Part shown: piece by piece, positions 40,042 to 48,960 of the stretch
Position numbering within the stretch: the stretch's first letter is position 1
Layout: every line of letters starts with the position of its first letter
Assembly: GCA_016466735.1 (NCBI GenBank)
Contig: JAAOED010000016.1
Span: 1-62,076 of the forward strand
Source of the DNA: Weissella confusa
GTDB taxonomy: Bacteria > Bacillota > Bacilli > Lactobacillales > Lactobacillaceae
DNA: 62,076 nt
Direction of reading: 5' to 3'
Made by a program: the position numbers and the translations under genes
The notes under the pieces: generated by a model
Told to the model about the DNA's origin: nothing
The model's input: the letters and a program-made list of their open reading frames with translations, nothing else
Database searches by the model: none

Positions 40042-40356
40042 ATGGCTGCAGAGTATCAAACGCTTGATATCATCGAAGAAATTACGCGTAATGATGGCTC
40101 GACCTACAAAGAAATTGGAAATCTATTGCATAATGGTCAAGCTGAGTACGCGGCTGAGCAGGGGATGATTAAGAGTGTCCGCATTCTTAAGATTAATATT
40201 CCGCACTCAGGTAACGTTGAAAAGTATGAAAAGTATGTAAATGAGAATTTTGAAATTCCAGAGATGGTAGCCATCAAGGAATACACTGAATGGACGAAAA
40301 CACCAGAGATGGATGAGGTCATTCAGAAAATCCTCACTGAAAATCAGGTTAGTTAA
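40042..40356 (+). CDS. Protein of unknown function (104 aa) after glmM
   Basis: Begins 2 nt after the glmM stop and ends before a terminator, so it is the last gene of the run. Predicted alpha/beta, acidic and soluble, with no signal or membrane segment. Recognisable stretches such as YKEIGNLLHNGQAEYAAEQG do not bring a family to mind. Confidence 0.75.
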   Translation: MAAEYQTLDIIEEITRNDGSTYKEIGNLLHNGQAEYAAEQGMIKSVRILKINIPHSGNVEKYEKYVNENFEIPEMVAIKEYTEWTKTPEMDEVIQKILTENQVS

Positions 40357-40362
40357 CCACCT

Positions 40363-40396
40363 AAGCAACAATCCGGTGCGATTGTTGCTTTTTTTG
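40363..40396 (+). terminator. Terminator of the tsaE-glmM run
   Basis: AAGCAACAAT pairs exactly with ATTGTTGCTT, followed by seven T. Confidence 0.9.
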
Positions 40397-40445
40397 TATA
40401 GTTACAATATCCTTAAAGAACTTAAACCTTGGGGAGGGGTGTAAC

Positions 40446-42269
40446 TTGGCTACAATTGTTGAAAAATTAAATACGGTTCGAAATGCCAAGCACGTTTCGC
40501 TTGAAACTGTTTCCCTAAATGGTATTTCGGCTGATCGCTATCGCCAGTTTGTGCATAGTAATGACAACATTACGCTTGGGGAAATCACAACGATGCTTGA
40601 TTTGTTGACGATGTCATTTGCTGAACTATGGATGGATACGGATGAATGGGATGATACCCACGGTGTACAGCTAGATGGCGCGCAAACAATGTCGGCGGAA
40701 GAACTGGCACAAAAGCGGGATAAGACAGAACAAGAGTATCGTGATACTGGTTACAAGGGCTTTCACCTAATCGCTTTGACGTTCGATGTTTTGCATAAGC
40801 GACGTGTGCAGGCGTCATATCGTGAGCCGCTAGATGCTATTTTGGCTGAGCTTTCGCGCTATCAGATGTTTACTCATTTTGAAATGCAGGTATTCTCACA
40901 GCTCGCACCAGTGTTGCGGGCGTCTGAATTCTACCCGCTGTATGAAATCTTTATTCGCAGCGTCCCGGAATTCACGAGTTACATTCCACAACGGGTCGGT
41001 GAGCTTGTGCTGCGCGTTCATTATCGTGCCTTGGTGTTGTTGATTCATGACTCAGTGAATTCGGTTGAGACAATGCGTTTTGTTTTGCATGCCATTTCAA
41101 AGCAACCGAATAACGCAGGTAACTTGGAATTACGCATGCTGGCTCATTATGCCGAACTCCTAGAAGAATATTTCTTTGGCAATCCTGTTCATGCGGAAAA
41201 TGAGTTCCGGATATTCATTGAAGCGGCACAACGCCGACAAGTTGCGTTAATGTCATTTGGTGAGATGACATTTGATTTGGCTGGCATTTGGCAAGTGGTC
41301 ACATCTAAGCGTCGTCACTTGAAGAATGATGGCAAGAGTTTGTTTACAAAGTCGTATGAAGACCAAACGTTTGTCTCGTTGAATGAAAATATCCGTGATA
41401 GCGTGGCTCATATTTGTGCTGTGAAAGGGATTTCCAAAGATGAGTTACTGGGTTTCGGTATTTCTAAGCAACGATTGGATACGATTGTTGACCAACCGGA
41501 ATTAATGACGTTGACGGAAATGCTTAAGATGATGCATATCTTACGGGTTGAGCCAACTGATATCACGGTATATGCCAAGCTAACCGTTCGGACTCCTGGC
41601 GTGGACTGGAATGACTCGTTTGCCGCTTGCACGGCTGATGATTTTAAAACGATGATTCAAACAGAAGAAGATGCGTATGAACGTGCTGAAAATCCGCGTC
41701 ACTTGCTGAATAGTTTTACCTATCGTGGCTTAGCAGGGCAACATTTAGTAGATAAATGGTTACTGTCTGATGAAGCCAGCCAGCTGGCACGCGACGTGCA
41801 AGGCTATCTTGATAGTCTACAAGTTTGGCAGGAAGCTGATCACCGTGTTGCGCGTTGGGCAATGCTGGATTGCGAGGATATTGAAGATGTTATTTACCGG
41901 GCGCTGTTTTTAAGTCGTCACGTGGAAAATCGCGATATCTTCCGTACGCCGCTTAATGTGGTGCTCCATGATTTGGAGCCGGTCTTGATTCAGGCACTAC
42001 TCAAGCGAGATCAAACACGTTTTGAGAAAATTTTGACCGTTATGAACCGTGCTGCTGCTGGCGACAGTAAAATTATGCAGTGGGCAAATTGGCGCACGCG
42101 TATGGCGGTGAATAATTTGTATGCGACATTTTTTGATGATCCCGTTGAAGCGATGCGACAGTTAGAACGTTTCTTTACGGATTACCAGATGCTAACAGGC
42201 AAATCGTTCATCACGTCTCGATACCAAGTATTGCTTAACGACATTAATGACATATATGGCCTAGCCTAA
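40446..42269 (+). CDS. Doubled Rgg-like regulator, first of pair (607 aa)
   Basis: Starts at TTG, with GGGGAGGGG 6-7 nt upstream. Residues about 5-65 look like the Rgg helix-turn-helix (NGISADRYRQFVHSNDNITL, then a helix ending FAELW). Residues about 95-290 are all-helical with the Rgg C-terminal pattern (LSRYQMFTHFEMQVFSQL). The pattern then recurs: an HTH-like part (GISKQRLDTIVDQPELMTL) at about 320-390 and a second helical part with SLQVWQEADHRVARWAM at 395-607. Classical Rgg proteins are about 280-300 aa, so this equals two in one chain. DNA and peptide binding are inferred. Confidence 0.7.
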   Translation: MATIVEKLNTVRNAKHVSLETVSLNGISADRYRQFVHSNDNITLGEITTMLDLLTMSFAELWMDTDEWDDTHGVQLDGAQTMSAEELAQKRDKTEQEYRDTGYKGFHLIALTFDVLHKRRVQASYREPLDAILAELSRYQMFTHFEMQVFSQLAPVLRASEFYPLYEIFIRSVPEFTSYIPQRVGELVLRVHYRALVLLIHDSVNSVETMRFVLHAISKQPNNAGNLELRMLAHYAELLEEYFFGNPVHAENEFRIFIEAAQRRQVALMSFGEMTFDLAGIWQVVTSKRRHLKNDGKSLFTKSYEDQTFVSLNENIRDSVAHICAVKGISKDELLGFGISKQRLDTIVDQPELMTLTEMLKMMHILRVEPTDITVYAKLTVRTPGVDWNDSFAACTADDFKTMIQTEEDAYERAENPRHLLNSFTYRGLAGQHLVDKWLLSDEASQLARDVQGYLDSLQVWQEADHRVARWAMLDCEDIEDVIYRALFLSRHVENRDIFRTPLNVVLHDLEPVLIQALLKRDQTRFEKILTVMNRAAAGDSKIMQWANWRTRMAVNNLYATFFDDPVEAMRQLERFFTDYQMLTGKSFITSRYQVLLNDINDIYGLA

Positions 42270-42304
42270 AAAACGACCCGCACAGATTTGTGCGGGTCGT
42301 TTTT
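42269..42304. terminator. Perfect bidirectional terminator
   Basis: AAAAACGACCCGCACA pairs exactly with TGTGCGGGTCGTTTTT across a 4-nt loop. It ends the first doubled Rgg-like gene and the small minus-strand gene. Confidence 0.93.
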
Positions 42305-42305
42305 G

Positions 42306-42410
42306 CTACTTCTTCAAGGCTTTCTTAGTCGTCTCAACGTGTGCTTCGTATGTTGCGCGCGTAGTGGCGGGCATTTGTGTCAACATCCAGTTTGGCATCA
42401 AATTCTTCAT
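42306..42410 (-). CDS. 34-residue small protein between the Rgg-like genes
   Basis: Minus strand. ATG at 42410 follows TGAGGA at 7 nt, and TAG at 42306-42308 lies at the edge of the shared terminator. A -10 TATACT lies upstream with only a weak -35. The peptide starts MKNLMPNWMLTQMPATTRAT and ends in a Lys-rich tail. It lacks the hydrophobic C-terminus of known SHP pheromones. Its place between two Rgg-like genes suggests a cognate peptide or a small regulator; unproven. Confidence 0.6.
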   Translation of the reverse strand: MKNLMPNWMLTQMPATTRATYEAHVETTKKALKK

Positions 42411-42558
42411 GAAAATCCTCATCTTTTTTCTTTTGATGCTATTAGTATAGCTAGCCAAAAGTCCTATTTAACGGAAAGTGTCAAAAATGAGACAAAATCG
42501 CCCGCTTTTTTCATAGTTTGTGGGTATCATGAAGGAAATGATGAAAGGAGTGGCCACC

Positions 42559-44421
42559 ATGACGCAGATGATTGCCGAACGGATTAATGAAATTCGTAAG
42601 AACAAGAATGTTTCTGTCCAAACGATTGTGGATAACGGCATTTCGAAAAGTAAATATTTTGCCTTTATTCGGGGCGAACGTGATTTGGCAATCAGTGATC
42701 TGCAGATTTTGATGGATGTGCTAACGATTTCATTTGCCGAATTAGTTGTAGATACTGATGTTGTGCAGGCGCCGTTCACGTTGAATTTACTGCGCGCCCG
42801 TGATTTGACGTTAACTGAACTAGAGGTTTACCAAAAAGCCTTGTGGGAAAAATATCAGCGAACGCAGCTGGTGGCGTATTACCAATACAATCTGGCGTTT
42901 CAATATCTGATTGCGCACAAGCAGGAAGTAGACTGCAAACCGTTCGTGACAGCTATCTATGAAGAGTTGAAAGATTATCAACTATTTACGTTTTTTGAAA
43001 TTCAGTTGTTTTCAATTATTGCGGATAAGCTGACCCCAAAGCGATTCTATCGAATGTACGAGATTTTCACTAAGAGTATTGGGATATTCGCCGGGTACAT
43101 GCCGATGCCAATTTATCTAACCATTTTGCGTATTCATTATTACGCGCTCGTACATTTGATGCGTCCAACGCTGAAGTCGTTACCGACGATGTTGTTTGTG
43201 TTGGATGCAATTATAAACCAGCCAGCGCGACCATCGAATGTTGAGTTGTTTATGCTACGCCAATTCGCGAAGATGCTGAAGTCTTATTATATTGAAAACA
43301 GTCCAGCTGCTGAGCGTCAATTTGCAGAGTGGGTTGCGGTGGCCGTTAAGCGAGGAAGTCAGGAAGTTAAAATGACATATGATACGATGTCATTTCCAGG
43401 ACTTTGGCAAGCGCTCACAATGAAGCGACACCACATGAAGCACGATGCACCAAGCATGTTTTCGACAACCTATGACGAATTGCCTAAGGCTGAAATGGCT
43501 GCTAGTTTCGGGGTTGCCTTACGGTACTTAATTAAAGGCAAGCACATCAATAGTAGCGAGCTAACACAGTACGGGGTGACGCGTTCGAAGTTATACCGCA
43601 TTATGCATCAGGAAGTGGCAATTCGGTTGGAAGACCTTTTCGATATGATGAAGTACCTGCGATTATTACCAGCAGACTTAACGGTGTTTTTCCAAGTGAA
43701 TCCGAACTCGAAGGCGAAAAATCGTTTTGCAGCCTTTGATGTTAATCCGTATGACTATCAAACCGTGGCCGAACAAGCCCTGGCTGAGTACGGTCGCACC
43801 GGTAATCATGCTGATTACGAAACGGCGTTGGAATTCCAAATCTATGTGAATCAGCAACTGTCGGATTTTGATCCAACGAGCATTATCCAAATCGATTTAG
43901 CGAAAACCATTACAGACTACTTATTACATTTGGATGAATGGCACGAAGCAGAACACCGCCTGGTGACTTATTCGTTTGTTGATTTAGATGATGTTGAGTT
44001 GATCATAAAGCGACTCGGGATTGCAGATGAGTATATGCATAATCGTCAGGTATTCCGTGCACCAATTAGTTCAATCTTAAATAATGCTGAGTTTGTGTTG
44101 TTGAAGTATTTGCTTGAAGACAATCGCGAAGCATTTGACCGCATTCTAAAAATCGCAGAAGGCGAAGTCCAACGTGACCCACGCATTTTCGCGTTTGCAA
44201 CCTGGCGTTGGCGTCTGGATGTTTATCGGGTTTATCAAATGTTCTTCGATTATCCTGAGGTTGGTTTAGCGGCCTTTGAGGATTTCGTCTGCGACTATCA
44301 GCGTTTAACAGGGAATCAATTATTTAAAAACGAACGAAATTTCATTGCCGATACGCTTCGTCATCACTTCAATCTGGTTAACGGAATTGATCAAACACAA
44401 AACGATTCGCTTGACGAATAA
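42559..44421 (+). CDS. Doubled Rgg-like regulator, second of pair (620 aa)
   Basis: ATG 42559 with AAAGGAG upstream. Same plan as the gene at 40446: N-terminal HTH-like domain (NGISKSKYFAFIRGERDLAI, ending SFAELV), an Rgg-type helical domain (LKDYQLFTFFEIQLFSII) to about 290, a second HTH-like part (YGVTRSKLYRIMHQEVAIRL) and a second helical part (HLDEWHEAEHRLVTYSF). The two are paralogues with moderate identity along their whole length. A duplicated regulator pair is clear; targets and ligand are unknown. Codon use is less biased than in housekeeping neighbours. Confidence 0.7.
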   Translation: MTQMIAERINEIRKNKNVSVQTIVDNGISKSKYFAFIRGERDLAISDLQILMDVLTISFAELVVDTDVVQAPFTLNLLRARDLTLTELEVYQKALWEKYQRTQLVAYYQYNLAFQYLIAHKQEVDCKPFVTAIYEELKDYQLFTFFEIQLFSIIADKLTPKRFYRMYEIFTKSIGIFAGYMPMPIYLTILRIHYYALVHLMRPTLKSLPTMLFVLDAIINQPARPSNVELFMLRQFAKMLKSYYIENSPAAERQFAEWVAVAVKRGSQEVKMTYDTMSFPGLWQALTMKRHHMKHDAPSMFSTTYDELPKAEMAASFGVALRYLIKGKHINSSELTQYGVTRSKLYRIMHQEVAIRLEDLFDMMKYLRLLPADLTVFFQVNPNSKAKNRFAAFDVNPYDYQTVAEQALAEYGRTGNHADYETALEFQIYVNQQLSDFDPTSIIQIDLAKTITDYLLHLDEWHEAEHRLVTYSFVDLDDVELIIKRLGIADEYMHNRQVFRAPISSILNNAEFVLLKYLLEDNREAFDRILKIAEGEVQRDPRIFAFATWRWRLDVYRVYQMFFDYPEVGLAAFEDFVCDYQRLTGNQLFKNERNFIADTLRHHFNLVNGIDQTQNDSLDE

Positions 44422-44668
44422 AAAAAGTTGCGATATTTGTGTCAATTCTGGCACTTTTGGGTTGATACCTGCACTTATGTCTTAATCTTACATCATAGCC
44501 AAGGGGCAAACGATAAAGCAGACTGAGAATGTCGGAGGTTTTTGACTCCTGACGTGACCAAGTCGCCCTTATCAGGTGCGTCGTTAGTCTTACGCCTGAC
44601 TGAAGTCAGGGGTTTTAGACCAACAGCTACTGTGAGAAAAGAAGAGATAGAAAGTGAGAGGTGGAGAC
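44422..44668 (+). promoter_or_regulatory. Structured leader upstream of 44669
   Basis: The 247 nt contain no gene. GGAG/CTCC (44535-44549 region), TCAGG (44572) with CCTGA (44595), and alternatively CCTGAC (44595-44600) with GTCAGG (44605-44610) can pair. The last two exclude each other, as in an attenuator. No known riboswitch class is recognised. Confidence 0.4.
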
Positions 44669-44971
44669 ATGAACTGGATTCCTGAGATGATGAAGCGCGC
44701 AGCCAAGTACGGTGGTGATTTGGATCACCCTGAAGTTGTGGCCTGGGCACATGAGCAATGGCAAAATGCAGCCAACGAGTGGCGTTATGAAGTCGACGGT
44801 GAACACCGTTTCCGCACGCAAGCAGAACTAGCTGCGTACCTCCACGTTGGTAAGATGCAATTGACCAAGTTTATCTCAAAGGGCGCTGAAGAGTTCCAAT
44901 TGCGCGGACACATGATTCGCGTCAACGACGACGTCTTTATGGCCCGTGAACAAGAAGCACAAATTAGCTAA
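44669..44971 (+). CDS. Protein of unknown function (100 aa)
   Basis: ATG 44669 follows GAGAGGTGGAG. Soluble, partly helical; the second half (FRTQAELAAYLHVGKMQLTKFI) reads like a small helix-turn-helix and might bind nucleic acid. Followed by a terminator. No family recognised. Confidence 0.7.
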   Translation: MNWIPEMMKRAAKYGGDLDHPEVVAWAHEQWQNAANEWRYEVDGEHRFRTQAELAAYLHVGKMQLTKFISKGAEEFQLRGHMIRVNDDVFMAREQEAQIS

Positions 44972-44976
44972 TCACA

Positions 44977-45008
44977 AGCACTGCAATCTTCGGGTTGTGG
45001 TGTTTTTT
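44977..45008 (+). terminator. Terminator after 44669 gene
   Basis: AGCACTGCAATC pairs, with wobble, with GGTTGTGGTGTT around TTCG, followed by T. Confidence 0.8.
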
Positions 45009-45019
45009 CGTTTTAGTTG

Positions 45020-45337
45020 GTGGTGTGTGTCGACGCATTGCGTCGAGGCATGGGGTCGCGGGACTATCTCCGGCAAAGTTCAAACCAGGGCAACCGAATG
45101 GCGCGGACGCCATTCAGCGGGGCAAATAATTCCCCCTAATCCTTTAAGTCCTGTATGGGCTTACCTGAATAGCGCCGGCCATGCGGCATGTTGCCCTGAT
45201 TTGAACGCTCCGATAGTCCCGCAACCCCATGCCAGCAGCCGAGATGGTCTATTCTGTTTGAGATGATCATCCACCGTAAAAACATGGGTGAACAGAAGGG
45301 GCAGGTCACTCCGGCCGACAGGACGGACACATACCAC
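45020..45337. repeat. Palindromic repeat element, copy 3 (about 318 bp)
   Basis: Terminal inverted repeats GTGGTGTGTGTC and GACACATACCAC match those of the 606-bp copies. It has the end hairpin TCGACGCATTGCGTCGA, one large stem (GCATGGGGTCGCGGGACTATC-type arm closing with GATAGTCCCGCAACCCCATGC-type arm), the shared linker CTGTTTGAGAT and only the outer end of the second module (GGGGCAGGTCACTCC). It is thus a one-module form. The stem sequence differs from copies 1 and 2 while pairing is kept. Confidence 0.8.
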
Positions 45338-45470
45338 TAACCCTACATACTAAACAAAAAGAAGCGTTTAACTCAATTAGTAAAATGTAATTAAACTGTA
45401 ATAAAAACAAGAACGCTATCATAGCAACACGTTAAACGTTTTATGAAATTTTGATTGTTAAAAAGTCATA

Positions 45471-45499
45471 TTTACGTCATGAAATGCCCGTGCTATAGT
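45471..45499 (+). promoter_or_regulatory. Promoter of the pyr operon
   Basis: TTTACG (45471-45476), a 17-bp spacer and TATAGT (45494-45499), just upstream of the PyrR attenuator. Confidence 0.65.
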
Positions 45500-45531
45500 A
45501 TTTTCAACAACAAATAACCTTTTAAATTTTT

Positions 45532-45663
45532 AGTCCCGTGAGGCTACAAAGGGTTGCGTTGATTAGGGGTACAGGGGAATTTCAACACTCGCATGGGGAA
45601 GGACTACCACCAGACTAATCAGAAGCACAGCCTCGTGAATCACTGGATTCACGAGGCTTTTTT
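45532..45663 (+). promoter_or_regulatory. PyrR-dependent attenuator
   Basis: AGTCCCGTGAGGCT (45532-45545) fits the PyrR binding loop consensus. Downstream AGCCTCGTGAATC (45629-45641) pairs with GATTCACGAGGCT (45646-45658) followed by T, forming the terminator. AGCCTCGTG can also pair with part of the PyrR loop region. UMP-bound PyrR should promote termination before pyrB. No pyrR gene lies in the window. Confidence 0.92.
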
Positions 45664-45685
45664 ATTGCAGAAAAAGGAGTGGCAC

Positions 45686-46588
45686 ATGCGGCATTTTGTT
45701 AACTTGAACGATTTACCAACCGAAACGATTATGGCTTTGATTGAAGATGCGTTGGCTTATAAGAACGGATCAAAGGAAGTTGAACAGTCAAATCGATTGG
45801 TCGCCAATCTATTTTTTGAGAACTCAACACGCACGCATTCGAGCTTTCAGGTAGCAGAAACGAATCTGGGGTGGCATCAGGTCGTGATTGACCCACAAAC
45901 TAGCTCGACACAAAAAGGTGAGAGCCTGAGCGATACACTTAAGACGTTGGGGGCAATTGGGGTAAGTGTTGTGGTCCTGCGCCACAAGATTAATGACTGG
46001 TATGCTCCATTGATTAAGGAAGCAACACCTTACATGCCACAGCTTGTTAATGCTGGCGACGGTAATGGTCAACACCCATCGCAAAGTTTGTTGGACTTGG
46101 TCACTATCTATGAAGAGTTTGGCAAGTTCGACGGATTGAAGGTCCGCATTGTTGGGGACTTATCACACTCACGCGTGGCACGTTCAAATGCCGAAATTTT
46201 GCAACGACTAGGCGCGACGGTTTCATTTGCTGGTCCGGAAGACTGGTATCCAGCAGATTTTGACCAGTTCGGCTCGTACACAACATTTGATGATGATTTA
46301 GCTGACTTGGACGTGGTGATGTTACTACGTGTGCAACATGAACGCATTGCGACTGTTGAAAATGCGGACTTTTCACCAATTACATATCACTTTGAATACG
46401 GTTTGACAGAGGAACGCTATAACGCTTTGAAGGATTCGGCAATCGTGATGCACCCAGCACCGGTTAACCGCGGGGTAGAAATTGCGGATCAATTGGTTGA
46501 GGCTAGCAAGTCACGTATCTTCCAACAAATGACGAACGGCGTATATGCCCGCATGGCGATATTGAACGCTTTAACTGAGGAGAATTAA
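45686..46588 (+). CDS. pyrB: Aspartate carbamoyltransferase
   Basis: Forms carbamoyl aspartate in pyrimidine synthesis (300 aa). The carbamoyl-phosphate site is ENSTRTHSSF, and HPSQSLLDLVTI and VMHPAPVNRGVEI are present. ATG 45686 with AAAGGAG; the longer frame runs through the attenuator. First gene of the operon, 1 nt before pyrC. Confidence 0.97.
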   Translation: MRHFVNLNDLPTETIMALIEDALAYKNGSKEVEQSNRLVANLFFENSTRTHSSFQVAETNLGWHQVVIDPQTSSTQKGESLSDTLKTLGAIGVSVVVLRHKINDWYAPLIKEATPYMPQLVNAGDGNGQHPSQSLLDLVTIYEEFGKFDGLKVRIVGDLSHSRVARSNAEILQRLGATVSFAGPEDWYPADFDQFGSYTTFDDDLADLDVVMLLRVQHERIATVENADFSPITYHFEYGLTEERYNALKDSAIVMHPAPVNRGVEIADQLVEASKSRIFQQMTNGVYARMAILNALTEEN

Positions 46589-46589
46589 A

Positions 46590-47867
46590 ATGGCAAGTTT
46601 GCTAATTAAGAACGCACAAGTTGTGTCACATGATGATGAATTGATTAACCAAGATATATTGGTTGAAAATGGCAAAATTACAGCAATTGATGTGGTTTTG
46701 GAAGCACAAGCTGACCGCGTAATTGATGCAAAGGGTGCTTTGCTAACGCCTGGTTTGGTTGATATTCACGTACACTTCCGTGAGCCAGGATTTGAATATA
46801 AGGAAACAATCGCAACTGGGTCAAAAGCCTCAGCACGTGGCGGATTTACGACAGTAGCAGCAATGCCAAACTTGAATCCAGTACCAGCAACGGTTTCAGC
46901 GTTCCAACAAGTCCAAGCTAAAAATGCGAGTGATGGTGTCGTACACATCGAACAATACGCTGCGATTTCAGAAGGTTTGACATCAGATGATGTGAGCGAC
47001 ATCCAAGCGTTGGCTGATGCTGGTGCAATCGCCTTCACGAATGATGGTAAGGGTGTTCAAACGGCAGGAACGATGCTAACAGCAATGAAGGCGGCTGCAT
47101 CAGTTGACCGTCCATTGGTGGCACACCTGGAAGATGAATCATTGATGAACGGTGGGGTGATGAACCTCGGTAAGCGTTCTGAAGAACTTGGTCTACCTGG
47201 GATTGACCCATTGGCTGAATCTTCACAACTAGCGCGTGATTTGGTATTGGCTAAGGCTGCTGGTGTGCATTACCACGTCGCTCATTTGTCAACAAAGGAA
47301 TCAGTTGCCTTAGTGCGAATGGGTAAGCAAATGGGTGTGAAGGTGACAGCGGAAGTTTCACCACACCACTTGTTGTTGGATGAAAATGACATTGACGGTG
47401 ATAACGCCTTGTTTAAGATGAACCCACCGCTACGTGCGCCAGAAGATCGCGCTGCTGTAATCGCGGGATTGCTAGACGGCACGATTGATATGGTTGCAAC
47501 TGACCATGCGCCACACAGCGTTGAAGAGAAGGAACGTTCATTTGTTGGGGCTGCGTTTGGTATTACTGGCATTGAAACGAGTTTCCAATTGCTATACACG
47601 CACTTGGTTAAGCCGGGCATTGCGAGTTTGGAACAGCTACTAAACTGGATGGTGTCGCAACCGGCCAAGGCGTTCAATTTGTCAGCGCCAACGACACTAG
47701 CTGTTGGCGAAATCGCGGACTTGGCACTGTTTGATTTAGAGACAGCTCACACGATTACGGCAGATGAATTTGTATCAAAGGGTGTGAACACACCATTTAT
47801 CGGGGTAACAATTTACGGACAAACAGTATTGACGGTAGTTGCCGGCGACGTTGTTTATGAAGCATAA
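46590..47867 (+). CDS. pyrC: Dihydroorotase
   Basis: Closes carbamoyl aspartate to dihydroorotate (425 aa). Metal ligands lie in DIHVHFREPG and later HLEDES, HVAHLSTKES and ATDHAPH. Class I type by length. Starts 1 nt after pyrB. Confidence 0.97.
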   Translation: MASLLIKNAQVVSHDDELINQDILVENGKITAIDVVLEAQADRVIDAKGALLTPGLVDIHVHFREPGFEYKETIATGSKASARGGFTTVAAMPNLNPVPATVSAFQQVQAKNASDGVVHIEQYAAISEGLTSDDVSDIQALADAGAIAFTNDGKGVQTAGTMLTAMKAAASVDRPLVAHLEDESLMNGGVMNLGKRSEELGLPGIDPLAESSQLARDLVLAKAAGVHYHVAHLSTKESVALVRMGKQMGVKVTAEVSPHHLLLDENDIDGDNALFKMNPPLRAPEDRAAVIAGLLDGTIDMVATDHAPHSVEEKERSFVGAAFGITGIETSFQLLYTHLVKPGIASLEQLLNWMVSQPAKAFNLSAPTTLAVGEIADLALFDLETAHTITADEFVSKGVNTPFIGVTIYGQTVLTVVAGDVVYEA

Positions 47868-47877
47868 GGGGAAGAAC

Positions 47878-48960
47878 ATGAAGCGCTATCTGGTTTTGGA
47901 AAATGGTTCAGTGTATGCCGGCGAGGGGTTCGGATCATTGAAGCCGGTTGTTGGAGAATTGGTTTTTAACACAGGTATGTCAGGCTACCAAGAATCAATT
48001 ACGGACTTGTCTTATCACGGGCAAATTTTGACGTTTACGTACCCGTTGATTGGTAACTACGGGATTAACCGTGATGATTTCGAATCATTGAAGCCCGCCG
48101 CATCGGCGATTGTTACACACGAAATTGCGCGTCGCCCATCGAACTGGCGATCACAAATGTCAATTGCGGAATGGGCCGAAGCAATGGATTTGCCTGGTTT
48201 GACGGGCATTGATACGCGTGCTTTGACGAAGGAACTTCGTGATTACGGTGTTATGAAGGCGACAATTGTTGACGAAGTAACAGAGACAACGGTTGCTGAC
48301 TTGCAAGCAACGCAACTTTCAAATCAACAAGTTGCCGAAGTAACGACAAAGACGACTTATGTGAATCCAACTGAAGGCGTCTCAATTGCGATGATTGATT
48401 TTGGCTTAAAGAATTCAATTCTTCGTGCTTTGTCTAAGCGCGGTGTGAATGTCATGGTGTTCCCAGCTGACGTTGACGCAAAGACAATCTTGGATACGAA
48501 TCCAGATGGCGTGTTGCTTTCAAATGGACCTGGTGATCCTGAATCAGTTGAAGGCGTCTTAGATGTCATTCGTACGTTGCAAGACCGTTTGCCATTGATG
48601 GGAATTTGCTTGGGTCACCAACTATTCTCACTCGCTAACGGGGCAGAAACGTACAAGGTGAAGTTTGGTCACCGTGGCTTTAACCACGCGGTGCGCAACT
48701 TCACGAACGGTCGTGTTGACTTCACGTCACAAAACCACGGATACGCTGTTTCAGCTGAATCAATAGTTGGGACGAACCTTGAAATCACACACGAAGAAAT
48801 TAACGACCACACCGTTGAAGGCGTTCGTTTGAAGAACCGCCCAGCATTCTCAGTGCAATTCCACCCAGATGCTGCGCCTGGTCCACACGATGCTGAATAC
48901 TTGTTTGACCAATTTTTGGATATGATTGCTGAAGAGAAGAAGGGGGCGGCACATGCCTAA
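47878..48960 (+). CDS. carA: Carbamoyl phosphate synthase, small (glutaminase) subunit
   Basis: Supplies ammonia from glutamine (360 aa). The catalytic Cys lies in [13 protein letters not shown] and the His/Glu pair in [13 protein letters not shown], a variant of the usual HPEASPGP with Asp instead of Glu. ATG 47878 follows GGGGAAG. Overlaps carB by 8 nt. Confidence 0.96.
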   Translation: MKRYLVLENGSVYAGEGFGSLKPVVGELVFNTGMSGYQESITDLSYHGQILTFTYPLIGNYGINRDDFESLKPAASAIVTHEIARRPSNWRSQMSIAEWAEAMDLPGLTGIDTRALTKELRDYGVMKATIVDEVTETTVADLQATQLSNQQVAEVTTKTTYVNPTEGVSIAMIDFGLKNSILRALSKRGVNVMVFPADVDAKTILDTNPDGVLLSNGPGDPESVEGVLDVIRTLQDRLPLMGICLGHQLFSLANGAETYKVKFGHRGFNHAVRNFTNGRVDFTSQNHGYAVSAESIVGTNLEITHEEINDHTVEGVRLKNRPAFSVQFHPDAAPGPHDAEYLFDQFLDMIAEEKKGAAHA

